A stretch of 64,000 nt of DNA from Sulfurospirillum sp. (GCA_014859685.1 JACUTU010000001.1:115416-179415); one strand, 5' to 3'; positions 29,485 to 41,344 are shown, counted from the first letter of the stretch. Numbers and translations: made by a program. The notes: generated by a model not told the origin, from the sequence alone.

Positions 29485-29835
29485 ACAGTAGGGTTTTAAA
29501 ATCTCCATATCGATAATTTCAAGAGCTTTGTTTGATGTGGCTTTTGCATACACTTGAGGTGCCACACCAGCGTGGTAAGCTTCTAGCCATCTAGTTGCAC
29601 ACAAGCACCATCTATCACCAGCCTTGAGTCCAGCAAAATGAAATTCTGGCATAGGCGTTATAAGATCGTTTCCAGCTTTTTTACTAAAAATCAAAAACTC
29701 ATCTGTTACGATAGCACAGACACTGTGATTGCCAAAATCTTGTGGGGAAGTTCTGCACATTCCATCTCGATAAAATCCACTCAACGGTGCTTTTGAGCAA
29801 TTTTCTAGCATCTCTCCATAGATATTTGTTTGCAT
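29479..29835 (-). CDS. DUF2237 family protein
   Basis: A 118-aa soluble protein with the family's conserved features: YGEMLENCSKAPLSGFYRDG, DFGNHSVCAIVTDEFL and AGDRWCLCATRW. Several conserved cysteines suggest metal or redox chemistry, but no activity is known to me. It is encoded ten bases downstream of a glutathione peroxidase gene. Confidence 0.85.
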   Translation of the reverse strand: MQTNIYGEMLENCSKAPLSGFYRDGMCRTSPQDFGNHSVCAIVTDEFLIFSKKAGNDLITPMPEFHFAGLKAGDRWCLCATRWLEAYHAGVAPQVYAKATSNKALEIIDMEILKPYCM

Positions 29836-29845
29836 ATTTTTCCTT

Positions 29846-30385
29846 TTATAACAGTTTTTTTATGTCAGTTTCTATCGATTCTGGCGTCGTAGAAGGAGCG
29901 TATCTTTGTACAATTTTGCCCTCTTTGTTAATGAGAAATTTTGTAAAATTCCACTTTATTGCATCACTTAAAAAACCTTCAGGAGCATTTTTCTTAAGAT
30001 ACACATAAAGCGGATGTGCATTGGCACCATTAACATCTATTTTTGCAAACATATCAAATGCAACGCCATAAGTCAATTGACAAAAAGATTTGATTGCTGC
30101 TTCACCCTCTGGTTCTTGATGCATAAATTGATTGCTTGGAAATCCCAAAATCGCTAGCCCATCTGTAGAGTATTTTTCATGCAATTTTTCCAAGCCAGCA
30201 TATTGTGGTGTAAATCCACATTTGCTCGCAACATTGACAATAAGCACAACTTTGTTTTTGTATTTTTGCATACTAACCGTGTTGCCATCTATATCTTTTG
30301 CTTCAAATTCATAAAAACTCATTTGTGTTTCTCCTGCATATAATAATGTAAAAAATAGTGTACATGTAAGCAAAATCTTACTCAT
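29846..30385 (-). CDS. glutathione peroxidase-like thiol peroxidase, exported
   Basis: A 179-aa peroxidase of the GPx fold that reduces peroxides. The active-site motif is NVASKCGFTPQY with cysteine in place of selenocysteine, plus GFPSNQF and WNFTKFL, giving the Cys-Gln-Trp-Asn catalytic set. An N-terminal hydrophobic segment (ILLTCTLFFTLLYA) looks like a signal peptide, so it probably acts in the periplasm, perhaps with thioredoxin-like donors. Confidence 0.88.
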   Translation of the reverse strand: MSKILLTCTLFFTLLYAGETQMSFYEFEAKDIDGNTVSMQKYKNKVVLIVNVASKCGFTPQYAGLEKLHEKYSTDGLAILGFPSNQFMHQEPEGEAAIKSFCQLTYGVAFDMFAKIDVNGANAHPLYVYLKKNAPEGFLSDAIKWNFTKFLINKEGKIVQRYAPSTTPESIETDIKKLL

Positions 30386-30386
30386 T

Positions 30387-31133
30387 TTAGATCCTTTTTA
30401 TCCGGTCTTTTGGTGTTGGATTGTGCCATGGAAGCCCTTTCATATAGAGTTTGAATGTTTGCAGAAGTGTTCTTGTAACCACCCAAAAAGAGAGCAAAGT
30501 ATGGGAGAAAAAAAGCTCTTTTATACTCTTGATTGAGTAATTTTTTTTCTGAGCTTTGAAGTATGTTACGAGAACTGTTTCACCTTCTTCTTTGAGCGTG
30601 ATATGAAGTTTGAACTGTTCATTTGTATCATAAGTAAGTGTAAATTCATACGAGCCATCGTCTTTCATAAAAGGAGAAACGAACATCTGTTTTTGCGCAA
30701 TTCCTGTGAATTTTCTGTCATCTTTTTCTTGCAATGAAACCTTATAAAAAACTCTTCCTTGGTGATAATTATGTACTTCTGCAAGCAATAATTCGGGTTT
30801 ATTATCCTTGCATAGGAGTAGCAAGCTGATAGGATTGAAAACAAACCCAAATATAGAGGGCAGCGTGATAAATCGAATTTGTGTATATTTTTGTGTTATA
30901 GCAAAATACTGCAACACTTGATCAATATTTTTTAAAAAATCATCGCTCGTTCCAAAATGATCTTTGGCACAAAATGAAAAGAGATTTATTTTATTGAGCG
31001 AAAAAAATGTATTTTGTAAAGAAGCGAAATTACTCGTATCAATATCAAGCATAAAAAATTTATATGAAAAAGCATGTTTTTTAGGAGCAACTCTCGTATG
31101 TGATATCACTCCCTCCCAAAAACAGTGGCTCAT
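30387..31133 (-). CDS. DUF1365 family protein
   Basis: About 248 aa, starting MSHCFWEGVISHTRV and containing the family segments HAFSYKFFMLDID, FGFVFNPISLLLL and GLPWHNPTPK. DUF1365 genes regularly accompany an FAD-dependent amine-oxidase-like protein and often a cyclopropane-fatty-acid synthase, suggesting fatty-acid or lipid modification. Only the first partner is present here. Its ATG overlaps the stop of that upstream gene (ATGA). Confidence 0.87.
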   Translation of the reverse strand: MSHCFWEGVISHTRVAPKKHAFSYKFFMLDIDTSNFASLQNTFFSLNKINLFSFCAKDHFGTSDDFLKNIDQVLQYFAITQKYTQIRFITLPSIFGFVFNPISLLLLCKDNKPELLLAEVHNYHQGRVFYKVSLQEKDDRKFTGIAQKQMFVSPFMKDDGSYEFTLTYDTNEQFKLHITLKEEGETVLVTYFKAQKKNYSIKSIKELFFSHTLLSFWVVTRTLLQTFKLYMKGLPWHNPTPKDRIKRI

Positions 31134-32368
31134 AATCCACACCCAAACTCTTCTGCAATAGCATTACCGCTAAAAATCCCATCTTCATGAAAACCATATC
31201 GCCAGTAAGCACCAGCGTAGTAAGTATTGTTCTTACCACTTATTTCACTTTTTCTACCTTGCATCAAAATCGCTTTTGTATCAAAGCGTGGGTGTTCATA
31301 TGCAATTTTTTCGATGACTTGTTGCGTTGCTTCATCTTCGTTGAGTGAAACGAAAAAATCCTGTTTTGTGTCGAGATTTTGTAAAGTATTGAGCCAATAA
31401 GAAAGCGTTGCTTTTTCACTATCGTTGTTTGCTTTATAGTTCCATGCACAATAAATCTTTCGGTCTGCATACAGCTTAGAATTATCTGTGTGTAAATACG
31501 CTTTGTTTGGGATGTAAGAAAATGCTGCAAGTATCTCTTTTTCTGCTTCACTCGCATCACTTAAAAGTCGCAATGCATCGGGTGCATGTAAGGCAAACAC
31601 TATCTTGTCATACTCTTTTACTTCGCCTTGCTCAAAGGAGATATATACTTTCTCTTTTGAGCGAGCTACACTGCGTATCGCGGCATCTAAGATGATTTTA
31701 CCACTTATCTTTTGTGCTATTTTGGCAACATAATTATGCGAACCACCACTTACAGTTTTCCATGGATGTTGTGTGTTAAATCCAAGCAGGCCGTGATTTT
31801 TGAAAAAACGGATAAAAGTTTTGGCTGGAAAATCAAACATTTGTGCATTTGGTGTAGACCATATGGCAGCTCCCATAGCGATGAGGTATCGTTCTTTGAA
31901 AACATCACTAAAATCTTTCAAATACTCCCCAAGGCTCGTATCAAGTGCTATTGGATTGTGCATTATGTCATGATTTGCTTTTTTATTGAAGCGGATGATA
32001 TCGAGTATCATGCGATAATGCTGGAGGTTGAAAAGGTTTTTCTTTTGAAAAAAAAGCCCACCTAGAGAGTTTCCATTGTAGGCAAAATCTTTCCCTTTAT
32101 CCCAAAAACCAAAGCTCATATTGCTGTTTTCAATCGCCACGCCAAGTTCTTCAAAAAGCTTTGTTAAAAGAGGGTAAGTTGCATGGTTGAAAACAAGAAA
32201 TCCAGTATCTACATGTAAGGTTTTACCGCTATCATCTTTGATAGTTGTAGTTCTAGCATGTCCCCCGAGTCTTGAATCTTTTTCATAGAGATCGACCTCG
32301 TGTTTTTTGCTCAGTAGGTAGGCACTTGAAAGCCCACTGATACCAGAACCAACAACCGCTATCTTCAT
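31130..32368 (-). CDS. FAD/NAD(P)-binding amine-oxidase-like protein
   Basis: A 412-aa flavoprotein with an N-terminal dinucleotide fold (AVVGSGISGLSSAYLLS, then EKDSRLGGHARTT) and a C-terminal FAD loop (YYAGAYWRYGFHEDG). It belongs to the group usually encoded with DUF1365 and lipid methyltransferases. The reaction is not known; translational coupling with DUF1365 indicates a joint role. Confidence 0.87.
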   Translation of the reverse strand: MKIAVVGSGISGLSSAYLLSKKHEVDLYEKDSRLGGHARTTTIKDDSGKTLHVDTGFLVFNHATYPLLTKLFEELGVAIENSNMSFGFWDKGKDFAYNGNSLGGLFFQKKNLFNLQHYRMILDIIRFNKKANHDIMHNPIALDTSLGEYLKDFSDVFKERYLIAMGAAIWSTPNAQMFDFPAKTFIRFFKNHGLLGFNTQHPWKTVSGGSHNYVAKIAQKISGKIILDAAIRSVARSKEKVYISFEQGEVKEYDKIVFALHAPDALRLLSDASEAEKEILAAFSYIPNKAYLHTDNSKLYADRKIYCAWNYKANNDSEKATLSYWLNTLQNLDTKQDFFVSLNEDEATQQVIEKIAYEHPRFDTKAILMQGRKSEISGKNNTYYAGAYWRYGFHEDGIFSGNAIAEEFGCGL

Positions 32369-32453
32369 AATATAACCCTTTTTTATTTGAATTTTATCTA
32401 AAAGAGTTGTATGTTTGTGCCTGTTATTTGTAATTTGAACAGTTTTTTATAGC

Positions 32454-33164
32454 TTAGGCTATATTTGTATAAACCGCCTGAACATCATCGTCTTCTTCGA
32501 GTCGCTCTATGAGCTTGCCCACTTCTTCAAGTTGCTCTTCACTGAATGCAACTGGTGTATTAGCAAATCTTTTAAGTGTCGCACTTTTGAGTTCTATGCC
32601 CAAATTTTCAAACGCATGTGAGAGAGAGCCAAAATTTGTATAATCGCCAGTGACTAAAACTGTGCCATCTTCCTCTTCAATTTCTTCAAGTCCAGCATCA
32701 ATAAGTTCAAGTTCAAGTTCTTCAAGATCTATATCTTGTGTGGTGTCAAACTCAAATACAGCTTTGCGTGAGAACATAAACTCTAGTGAGCCATTGTTGA
32801 GCATTTCTCCGCCACCTTTTTTAAAGTGGTTTTTAACATTTGCCACAGTTCTAGTGGCGTTGTCGCTGAGGCATTCTACAAAAACAAGCAAGCCATGCGC
32901 CCCTTTGCCCTCATAATTTACCTCTTTCATATCCGCTAAATCTTTGGCATTTGCTCTCTTAATCGCTGCATCAATGTTGTCTTTTGGCATATTTTCAGCT
33001 TTAGCGTTGAGTATCGCCGTGCGAAGTTTTGGATTGAGATCAGGATCGCCACCACCTTCTTTGGCAGCAGCTGTAATCATTCTTCCTAATCGTGGAAATA
33101 CACGGGACATATTGCCCCATCTTTTCATTTTAGCAGCTTTTCTATATTCAAACGCTCTTCCCAT
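32454..33164 (-). CDS. yebC: YebC/PmpR-family protein
   Basis: A 236-aa protein with the typical start [16 protein letters not shown] and the acidic C-terminus [14 protein letters not shown]. YebC family members act as transcriptional regulators or, in recent work, help ribosomes translate difficult proline stretches. The gene is monocistronic here. Length and domains are normal. Confidence 0.93.
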   Translation of the reverse strand: MGRAFEYRKAAKMKRWGNMSRVFPRLGRMITAAAKEGGGDPDLNPKLRTAILNAKAENMPKDNIDAAIKRANAKDLADMKEVNYEGKGAHGLLVFVECLSDNATRTVANVKNHFKKGGGEMLNNGSLEFMFSRKAVFEFDTTQDIDLEELELELIDAGLEEIEEEDGTVLVTGDYTNFGSLSHAFENLGIELKSATLKRFANTPVAFSEEQLEEVGKLIERLEEDDDVQAVYTNIA

Positions 33165-33226
33165 AAACAGTTCCTTTTCTACATGTAAGGTAAATTTTTC
33201 AGCGATTATAGCGATTTGTAGGTAAA

Positions 33227-33892
33227 TTACTCATAAAAATGTGCAAATTCAGTTACACTCAGGCGTGTGGTTCGATAGGAATTTATCAGTGCATCCTTAT
33301 CTTCATACCCAAGTGCAATCCCGCAGAGCAAAATACTCGCATCATTTACATGTAAGGCTTTTTTTATAGTTTTTGGATACTCGGCATGTGCTGCTTGTGG
33401 ACAAGTAGCCAAACCTTTTTGTGTTGCCGCTAGCATAAAAGATTGTAAAAACATACCATAATCAATATAGGAACCTTTTTCAAGGGATGCGTCGATGAAA
33501 AAATACACCACAACAGGTGCGTCAAAAGCACGATAATTGGCCTTCCATTGTTCCTTCTGTCGTGCTTTATCTTCTCTTGTGATACCCAAAGTTTTATACA
33601 TCAATTGCCCAGTTTCCTTGCGTCTTGAACGGTAAGGTTCCTCCCAAATTTTAGGATAATAATCATACTCCATTACCTCTTTTGTGCCAGTATCAAATTT
33701 TTGACAGATAGTGTTTTGTATCTTTTTTTTTGTTTCTCCGCTTACGACAAAAACTTGCCAAGGTTGCATATTTACACCTGAAGGCGTTTTTGCAGCTAAT
33801 GCAAGTATCTCCTCTATAAGTTCTTTTGCAACAGGCTTAGCTAAAAAAGCACGAGTAGATTTTCTTTGGATTAAGGCTTGTGAAACAGTCAT
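33227..33892 (-). CDS. nitroreductase family protein
   Basis: A 221-aa flavin enzyme with the FMN-binding N-terminus [13 protein letters not shown] and [18 protein letters not shown], and the C-terminal [14 protein letters not shown]. The family reduces nitroaromatics, quinones or enones with NAD(P)H. The physiological substrate is unknown. Confidence 0.88.
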   Translation of the reverse strand: MTVSQALIQRKSTRAFLAKPVAKELIEEILALAAKTPSGVNMQPWQVFVVSGETKKKIQNTICQKFDTGTKEVMEYDYYPKIWEEPYRSRRKETGQLMYKTLGITREDKARQKEQWKANYRAFDAPVVVYFFIDASLEKGSYIDYGMFLQSFMLAATQKGLATCPQAAHAEYPKTIKKALHVNDASILLCGIALGYEDKDALINSYRTTRLSVTEFAHFYE

Positions 33893-33962
33893 AAAATTTT
33901 CCTTGAGATTATTTGTGGGCTTACATGTAGCAATTATTGTTTCAAAAAAGTGATTAAAAGAG

Positions 33963-33999
33963 TATAAAAAAAGCTCAAAAGAAAATTTCTTTTGAGCTT
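33963..33999 (-). terminator. rho-independent terminator of groESL
   Basis: On the minus strand a 14-bp perfect stem (AAGCTCAAAAGAAA with its inverse) is followed by a run of T, at the correct distance after groEL. It is the clearest intrinsic terminator in the window. Confidence 0.88.
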
Positions 34000-34022
34000 G
34001 TGTGAAAAAAGAGAGCGTATGG

Positions 34023-35943
<1,921 letters not shown>

Positions 35944-35967
35944 GTTATAATTCCTTTGTAAATGAAT

Positions 35968-35994
35968 TTAGCACTCTTTTTGTTTGAGTGCTGA
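35968..35994. promoter_or_regulatory. CIRCE operator (HrcA site) of groESL
   Basis: TTAGCACTC, nine bases, then GAGTGCTGA: the CIRCE inverted repeat with one mismatch in the final arm. It lies 24 bp before groES. HrcA should repress the operon under non-stress conditions; hrcA itself is outside the window. Confidence 0.92.
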
Positions 35995-36105
35995 AATTTT
36001 ACAAGAAATTGATAAAAATGTCAATAACTAGTTGATAAAAAAGGATAAATATTAGTCATATAGACTAAAGTTTAATGAGTGTTTATATATATTAAGGAGT
36101 TTTTA

Positions 36106-38103
36106 GTGAAGTATTTAGCCGGTTTTTTAGTTTTTTTGAGCCTTATAGTTATAGGCTTGTATTTTTTAGTTTTTACAAGTAATGGTAATGCTTTTGTGAA
36201 GCCATATCTTGAAGCACAGTTGCAAAAAAAACTCAATAAAAAAGTTACCATCGAATCTTTTGCCCTGCGAACAAATTTTATAGATTTAGAATTGCTCGCA
36301 CAAGATGCATCTCGAGTGATCATCAATGGAGATTTTTCACTTATGGATCAAGCATTTGATTTGCACTACATACTTTTGGCAAATAGCACGCTCACGCAAG
36401 AGTTTGGCTTGCAAAATCTTGTTGCTTTCAAAGGCTATATTAAGGGCAATATTGAAGATTTTACAGCCGATGGAATAGGCGAGATTTTTAATGCAAAAAC
36501 AAATTTTGAAGCACATATCAAAAACAAAAAACTTTTTGGTGTGAGCGTAGATACAAAAGGTTTACAGATAGAAGAGATCTTGCGGTTTGCAAAGCAACCA
36601 CTATATAGCAAAGGTTTGCTTGATGTGAGTGCAAACATAAAACCAGATGCACAAAACAAACTTTTTGGAGATGGACGCATTAACATACAATTCGGACAAC
36701 TTGACGCGGGCGTAATTGAACAAACATATGCGATAAAATTGCCAAATAATATCACCTATCGAGGTGATATAGTTTTTAATCTGCAAGATACCTTGATAAG
36801 TACAAGCTCAAATATCATCTCAAATATCGCTAAAGTTGAAGCCAAAAAAACTACTTATGATATAGAAAGCAAAAAATTACAAAGCGATTATGTCTTACAT
36901 GTAGGCGATTTAGCTTCTCTAAAAGAACTCATGGGCATTGAACTTTTGGGCAGTTTGCTCATCCACGGAGAGATTGTGCAAAGCCCAAATAATCTGCTCC
37001 TTACCGCACGATCTGATCTTTTTGGGGGAAAGCTTGACGCATTGCTTGAGAATCAAAAAGCAAATGTGAAGCTTGAAGATATCTCTATTCAAGATGTTTT
37101 AACCATGCTCAAACAAGAGCAAATTCTTGTTGGTAAAACGGATTTGCAATTACAAATAAGTGATGTAAATGCAGGTATTTTTGAAGCTTCAATCACAATG
37201 CCTCAAGGAACAATGTTGGCTAAAAGCTTGACGCATATGAGTGGCAAAGTATTTCCAAAAGACTTGCCATCAAAGTTCCGTTTTGATGCAAAAGGTTCAA
37301 AAGAGTTGCTAACAGCCGGCGGTTTTTTTGATTTTAGCTATGGTGTTTTAAATATAGATGATCTGGTTTTTGGAAGCAAAGAGCAATCATTGCGAAGTAA
37401 TTATGCCTTACATGTAGAGGATTTAAGCCAATTAGATTTTCTTTTAGGCAGAAAAATTTTTGCACCACTCAATACAAAAGGGGAATTCCAAAAAATTGGA
37501 ACTATTCTTGCGCTTAATGGTGCAAGTGATTTGCTCGATGCGAAAACAGATTATGCATTAAAAGATGATCTTTTTACGCTCGATACAACACAATTGCAAA
37601 CTGAAAAACTCACAAAAGCCTTAGGATATCCAAACGTTTTTTCATCATATGCTAGTTTACATGCAGACTACAACCTGAACAAAAATATCGGCAGATTTGA
37701 AGCAGAAGCGATCAATGGCAAACTTATAGCATCGCAACTGAGCGATTTAGTTTTTGCATTGAGTGGTTTTGATATGACCCAAGAGATCTATAAACAAAGT
37801 ACACTCAAAGGCTTAATCGACCACGAAAAGGTGGATTTTCAAGTACTTATGGAAGGTTTGCAAAGCAACCTCGAATTGCAAGAAGGTAAATATAACCTAA
37901 ACACCAAGCAAATCAATACAGGCTTTGCCATCAATATACAAAATAAAGATATCCAAGGAAGCATAAAAGGCGATATACAAAAACCAAAAGTAAGCATAAA
38001 CAGCTCACAATACCTCAGACAAAAACTCGATAAAGTCATTGATAAGAATGTTCCAGACGAGTGGAAAGAGCCTGTGAAAAATCTTCTTAAGCTGTTTAAT
38101 TAA
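36106..38103 (+). CDS. AsmA-like membrane-anchored periplasmic protein
   Basis: A 665-aa protein with one N-terminal membrane helix (LAGFLVFLSLIVIGLYFLV) followed by a long beta-rich periplasmic region, ending IDKNVPDEWKEPVKNLLKLF. The layout matches AsmA/TamB-type proteins that bridge the envelope and may transport phospholipids. The GTG at 36106 is seven bases after AAGGAG; an earlier GTG would lie upstream of that ribosome site. It reads into the tRNA gene region. Confidence 0.72.
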   Translation: MKYLAGFLVFLSLIVIGLYFLVFTSNGNAFVKPYLEAQLQKKLNKKVTIESFALRTNFIDLELLAQDASRVIINGDFSLMDQAFDLHYILLANSTLTQEFGLQNLVAFKGYIKGNIEDFTADGIGEIFNAKTNFEAHIKNKKLFGVSVDTKGLQIEEILRFAKQPLYSKGLLDVSANIKPDAQNKLFGDGRINIQFGQLDAGVIEQTYAIKLPNNITYRGDIVFNLQDTLISTSSNIISNIAKVEAKKTTYDIESKKLQSDYVLHVGDLASLKELMGIELLGSLLIHGEIVQSPNNLLLTARSDLFGGKLDALLENQKANVKLEDISIQDVLTMLKQEQILVGKTDLQLQISDVNAGIFEASITMPQGTMLAKSLTHMSGKVFPKDLPSKFRFDAKGSKELLTAGGFFDFSYGVLNIDDLVFGSKEQSLRSNYALHVEDLSQLDFLLGRKIFAPLNTKGEFQKIGTILALNGASDLLDAKTDYALKDDLFTLDTTQLQTEKLTKALGYPNVFSSYASLHADYNLNKNIGRFEAEAINGKLIASQLSDLVFALSGFDMTQEIYKQSTLKGLIDHEKVDFQVLMEGLQSNLELQEGKYNLNTKQINTGFAINIQNKDIQGSIKGDIQKPKVSINSSQYLRQKLDKVIDKNVPDEWKEPVKNLLKLFN

Positions 38104-38126
38104 CCATTTTATAAGCTTGATGAAAG

Positions 38127-38132
38127 TATAAT
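38127..38132 (+). promoter_or_regulatory. -10 element of the tRNA gene
   Basis: TATAAT 19 bp before the mature 5' end of the tRNA, after the AsmA-like gene stop. Confidence 0.55.
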
Positions 38133-38150
38133 TTCGTCCTTAATAAAAGT

Positions 38151-38227
38151 GTCAAGGTAGCTCAGCTGGTTAGAGCGCTGGTCTCATAAGCCGGAGGTCG
38201 AGGGTTCGAGTCCCTCTCTTGACACCA
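38151..38227 (+). tRNA. tRNA-Met (CAT), elongator type
   Basis: A 77-nt cloverleaf with acceptor arm GTCAAGG/TCTTGAC, D arm AGCTCAGCTGG, anticodon loop CTCATAA, T arm GGGTTCGAGTCCC and an encoded CCA. The first pair is G-C and the anticodon stem lacks the three G-C pairs of initiator tRNA, so it is elongator Met; a lysidine-modified Ile2 tRNA is the alternative. It marks the left edge of the accessory region. Confidence 0.93.
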
Positions 38228-38528
38228 AAAAACTTCAAGATAAAACTTCCAACAAACATCCCAAAATATTGAGCTTTCAGAGAAATTTTTCTCTTAAATT
38301 TTTTAACAAATTTGCACGAAGAGTTACAGCTAATTTTCAATATTTATGGCACACTTTGGCACACTGTGACATAAAGTTTTCAAAGGCTATCGCATGCTGG
38401 CGCTAGATTTTTAAAAAATATAAATAAACAATCATATATAATCTTTTATTGGCTTTTATACTAAATAATTAATCATTAGTAACTATTTATCCGATATAAT
38501 AATGAAATGAAAATAAAGGGGTTTTGAT
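38228..38528. other. intergenic region between tRNA-Met and hipB
   Basis: No gene is seen. The stretch holds a tandem GGCACACTTT-GGCACACTGT at about 38347-38366 and, near its right end, a TATAAT at 38495-38500 for hipBA. I find no second copy of the tRNA 3' end, so a tRNA-based attachment site cannot be shown. Confidence 0.5.
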
Positions 38529-38873
38529 ATGTCTTTTGATTTATTAAATGATGAACAAATTATTGTTGAAATTGGCAAGCAAATCGATATCCTCAGAAGA
38601 GAAAAGAAGCTCACAATTAATGAACTTGCTGAAAAAAGTGGGGTAGGGACTGCGACTCTTACTAGAGTATTTAGCGGAAAAGGAAATATTAGTCTAAAAA
38701 CTCTCATAGCAATATTGAGAGGAGTTAATGACCTAGATAAGCTAGAGAATGTTTTTGTACAGAAAAAAGTCTTTAGTCCATTGGGTAAAAACAAGCCTTT
38801 GAAGAAAAGGATACACAAGAAAGAAGTGTTGCAGCCAAAAGACTTTACATGGGGAGAAGATATAGATGAGTAA
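38529..38873 (+). CDS. hipB: HipB-like XRE-family antitoxin/regulator
   Basis: A 114-aa DNA-binding protein with a helix-turn-helix (LTINELAEKSGVGTATLTRVF) and a basic tail. It precedes and overlaps hipA by 8 bp, the normal HipBA order. HipB neutralises HipA and represses its own promoter; the TATAAT just upstream lies in an A/T-rich partly symmetric region that could hold the operator. Confidence 0.85.
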   Translation: MSFDLLNDEQIIVEIGKQIDILRREKKLTINELAEKSGVGTATLTRVFSGKGNISLKTLIAILRGVNDLDKLENVFVQKKVFSPLGKNKPLKKRIHKKEVLQPKDFTWGEDIDE

Positions 38874-40182
38874 GATTGTTACTGTAAAGCTTTGGGGAAC
38901 AAACATAGGATATCTTGGCTATTCTGAGGGGCAAAGTCAAATTGCTACATTTGTGTACGATGAAAACTTTATGCGTTCAAATATTCAAATATCTCCTTTA
39001 AAAATGAAATACCCTCCAGAACTTCATGAGTTTAATAACATAAGTCAAAATACATTTCATGGATTACCAGGGGTTTTTGCAGATTCGCTCCCTGACAAGT
39101 TTGGAAATCAATTAATTGATGCTTTTATGGCGCAAAAAACAATACTAAATACACAAGTAACAGCACTAGATAGATTAATGTATGTTGGCAACAAGGGAAT
39201 GGGTGCGCTTGAGTATCACCCTTTAGAGTTTATTGAAGACTTAGAGAGCAGTAAAACAGTTCTTGATGTATCTTTGTTGAGTGAACTGTCGGATATGGTA
39301 ATTAGAAGAAAAAGTGAATTGTTTGATGCGTTTCGAGATGAAAAAACAAAAAAAGATGCATTAAGGCTCTTGAAAATAGGTTCAAGTGCGGGTGGAGCAA
39401 GAGCAAAGGCATTGGTTGCCACAGACAAAGAAAATTTATTTTATGATGGAACAATAGACCATGGTGTTAATTTTCGCTACTGGCTCTTAAAATTTGATAC
39501 TTCAGAAAATAGCGATAGAGATGGCAAAGATCCAAAGGGTATGACAAAAGTAGAATACATATACGCACATATTGCTAAAAATTGTGGTATCAAAATTCCT
39601 GAGGTCTCTTTTTGTGAAGATGGTGATGATTTTCACTTTATGATTGAGAGGTTTGACAGAATTAAAATAAAAGAAAAGCTCAATAAACTTCACTATATAT
39701 CTTGGGCTGGATTAGAGCATGCAGATAGAGATACAACAGGTGCATATTCTTACGAGCAAATTGCACTATCTCTAAAACAAATGAAACTAGGACAGGGAGC
39801 ATTAACAGAATTATATAAAAGGGCAATATTTAATATAGTTGGAAGAAATCATGATGACCACTCTAAGAACTTTGGGTTTTTAATGAACAAAGTAGGGGAG
39901 TGGAGTTTTTCTCCAGCATTTGACATGACATATTCATTTGATCCAAATGGAAAATGGACAAAAACTCACCAGATAAAGCTCAATACAAAACAAGATGATT
40001 TTACAATGAAAGATTTAATTGCTTTTGGCAACACCTGCAATCTTTCAGAAAAAAAATCTCACGAAATAATTAAAAAGACTATAGAGGCATTTGATATATT
40101 TGAGTCTATGGCCGAAGATTTAAAAGTTGAGCGTTTGCTCCTAGATACGATAAGTATAAACCTAAGAAGAAACATAAAATAA
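38866..40182 (+). CDS. hipA: HipA-family serine/threonine kinase toxin
   Basis: A 438-aa kinase of the HipA family, known for phosphorylating aminoacyl-tRNA synthetases and causing growth arrest or phage protection. It has an N-terminal couple_hipA-like region (KLWGTNIGYLGYSEG), IGSSAGGARAKALV (nucleotide loop), and the catalytic/Mg segments NIVGRNHDDHSKNFGF and FDMTYSF. It appears intact. It may be part of the defence-rich block that begins after the tRNA. Confidence 0.88.
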   Translation: MSKIVTVKLWGTNIGYLGYSEGQSQIATFVYDENFMRSNIQISPLKMKYPPELHEFNNISQNTFHGLPGVFADSLPDKFGNQLIDAFMAQKTILNTQVTALDRLMYVGNKGMGALEYHPLEFIEDLESSKTVLDVSLLSELSDMVIRRKSELFDAFRDEKTKKDALRLLKIGSSAGGARAKALVATDKENLFYDGTIDHGVNFRYWLLKFDTSENSDRDGKDPKGMTKVEYIYAHIAKNCGIKIPEVSFCEDGDDFHFMIERFDRIKIKEKLNKLHYISWAGLEHADRDTTGAYSYEQIALSLKQMKLGQGALTELYKRAIFNIVGRNHDDHSKNFGFLMNKVGEWSFSPAFDMTYSFDPNGKWTKTHQIKLNTKQDDFTMKDLIAFGNTCNLSEKKSHEIIKKTIEAFDIFESMAEDLKVERLLLDTISINLRRNIK

Positions 40183-40465
40183 GAAGCCAACTATAAAAAC
40201 TTTTAGGGGTATTATGGAGGTTGTATCTTCAAGTGCTAATTTTTAATCTTTTTTGAATAACTTATTTTTCTTTATTGGCTAATTCAACACTTTTTAAATC
40301 AGACTTTTGTATGATATCTCTTACATGCTGGTTCGTGCTAGCATTAGAATGATAGATTTGATATATCTTTTAAATCCTTTTTTGATGTAAAGATTTTGCT
40401 ATGATGTTTTTGTATATTGCTTGTATTTGTGAAACTAGGCAGCTACGGATTGTAATGGAGACTAA

Positions 40466-41290
40466 ATGTTGCATTATATTAAAATAAATATCATTATAAA
40501 CAAAGAAAATCAAGAAAAGCCACACTTTTTTTTAGGCTCTACTCTTAGAGGAGCTTTTGGTGTTGCATTAAAAAAAGTGGTTTGTATAAATCCAAGTTTC
40601 GAATGCGAAGATTGTTTTGCATCTAGTAACTGTTTATTTCACAATTTTTATGAAAGTAAAAACAAGGCACATACATACCGCTTTTCAAAAGAATTGGGCT
40701 CAGCTGATTATGATTTTTTTCTATACCTTTTTGAGTCTGCTACAGATAAACTCCCTTATGTACTGAGTGCTTTACATAAAATGTTACATGAAACTGGATT
40801 GGGTATTGATAGAAAAAAACATCAAATTAAATCTATCACATGTAATGATGCAAAAGTTTATGAAGATGGAAAATTTAATCTCGAAAAAACAAAGATAGAC
40901 ACAGCAAATGTATCAAATCCGCATTCTGATATTAGATTGAAACTGATTACACCCCTGAGGATAAAAAGCGAAAACAAATTAGAAAGAAACACTATAGACC
41001 TAAAACAAATTCTGCAATCCATTCAAAATAGACTTTGTGAATTAAAAAATGAAGAAAAAACAAAACTTACATTTGAGCCTCATTATAAATTAATAAAAAG
41101 TAATATAAAGTTTTTAGATCTCTCAAGATATTCAAATAGACAAAAAACCAAGATGAAATTTGGTGGATTGATTGGAGAGATAATTTTTGATGAAGTTGAC
41201 CCTCAAAGTTTTCAACTTTTAAAAATTGCAGAGATTATTGGAGTGGGAAAACAGACGGTTTTTGGGCTAGGTGAAGTAAAAATATATTAA
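40466..41290 (+). CDS. cas6: CRISPR pre-crRNA endoribonuclease Cas6
   Basis: A 274-aa RAMP protein. It has the N-terminal GSTLRGAFGVALKKVVC and a cysteine-rich insertion (CEDCFASSNCLF) typical of the Cas6 branch used with type III loci, and ends in a glycine-rich loop (GVGKQTVFGLGEVKI). It should cut the repeat transcript to leave the 8-nt tag ATTGAAAC. It stands about 280 bp after hipA, with a likely TATGAT -10 near 40400, and 54 bp before cas10. Confidence 0.88.
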   Translation: MLHYIKINIIINKENQEKPHFFLGSTLRGAFGVALKKVVCINPSFECEDCFASSNCLFHNFYESKNKAHTYRFSKELGSADYDFFLYLFESATDKLPYVLSALHKMLHETGLGIDRKKHQIKSITCNDAKVYEDGKFNLEKTKIDTANVSNPHSDIRLKLITPLRIKSENKLERNTIDLKQILQSIQNRLCELKNEEKTKLTFEPHYKLIKSNIKFLDLSRYSNRQKTKMKFGGLIGEIIFDEVDPQSFQLLKIAEIIGVGKQTVFGLGEVKIY

Positions 41291-41307
41291 AAGACAGCAT
41301 ATGTCCA
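41291..41307. promoter_or_regulatory. weak copy of the CRISPR-locus palindrome upstream of cas10
   Basis: AAGACA-GCATA-TGTCCA matches TAGACA-N5-TGTCTA at ten of twelve arm positions, with the same 5-bp spacer. It begins at the first base after the cas6 stop and lies about 10 bp before a possible -10 (TAAACT). Confidence 0.4.
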
Positions 41308-41344
41308 AAAAATGCATTAAACTATTAAAAAAGAAGGAGTGCCG

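Noticed and set aside
29846..30385. Selenocysteine in the glutathione peroxidase
   Set aside because: The active-site codon is a cysteine codon, with no in-frame TGA.
38151..38227. Initiator tRNA-fMet
   Set aside because: The first base pair is G-C and the anticodon stem lacks three consecutive G-C pairs, so it is an elongator type.
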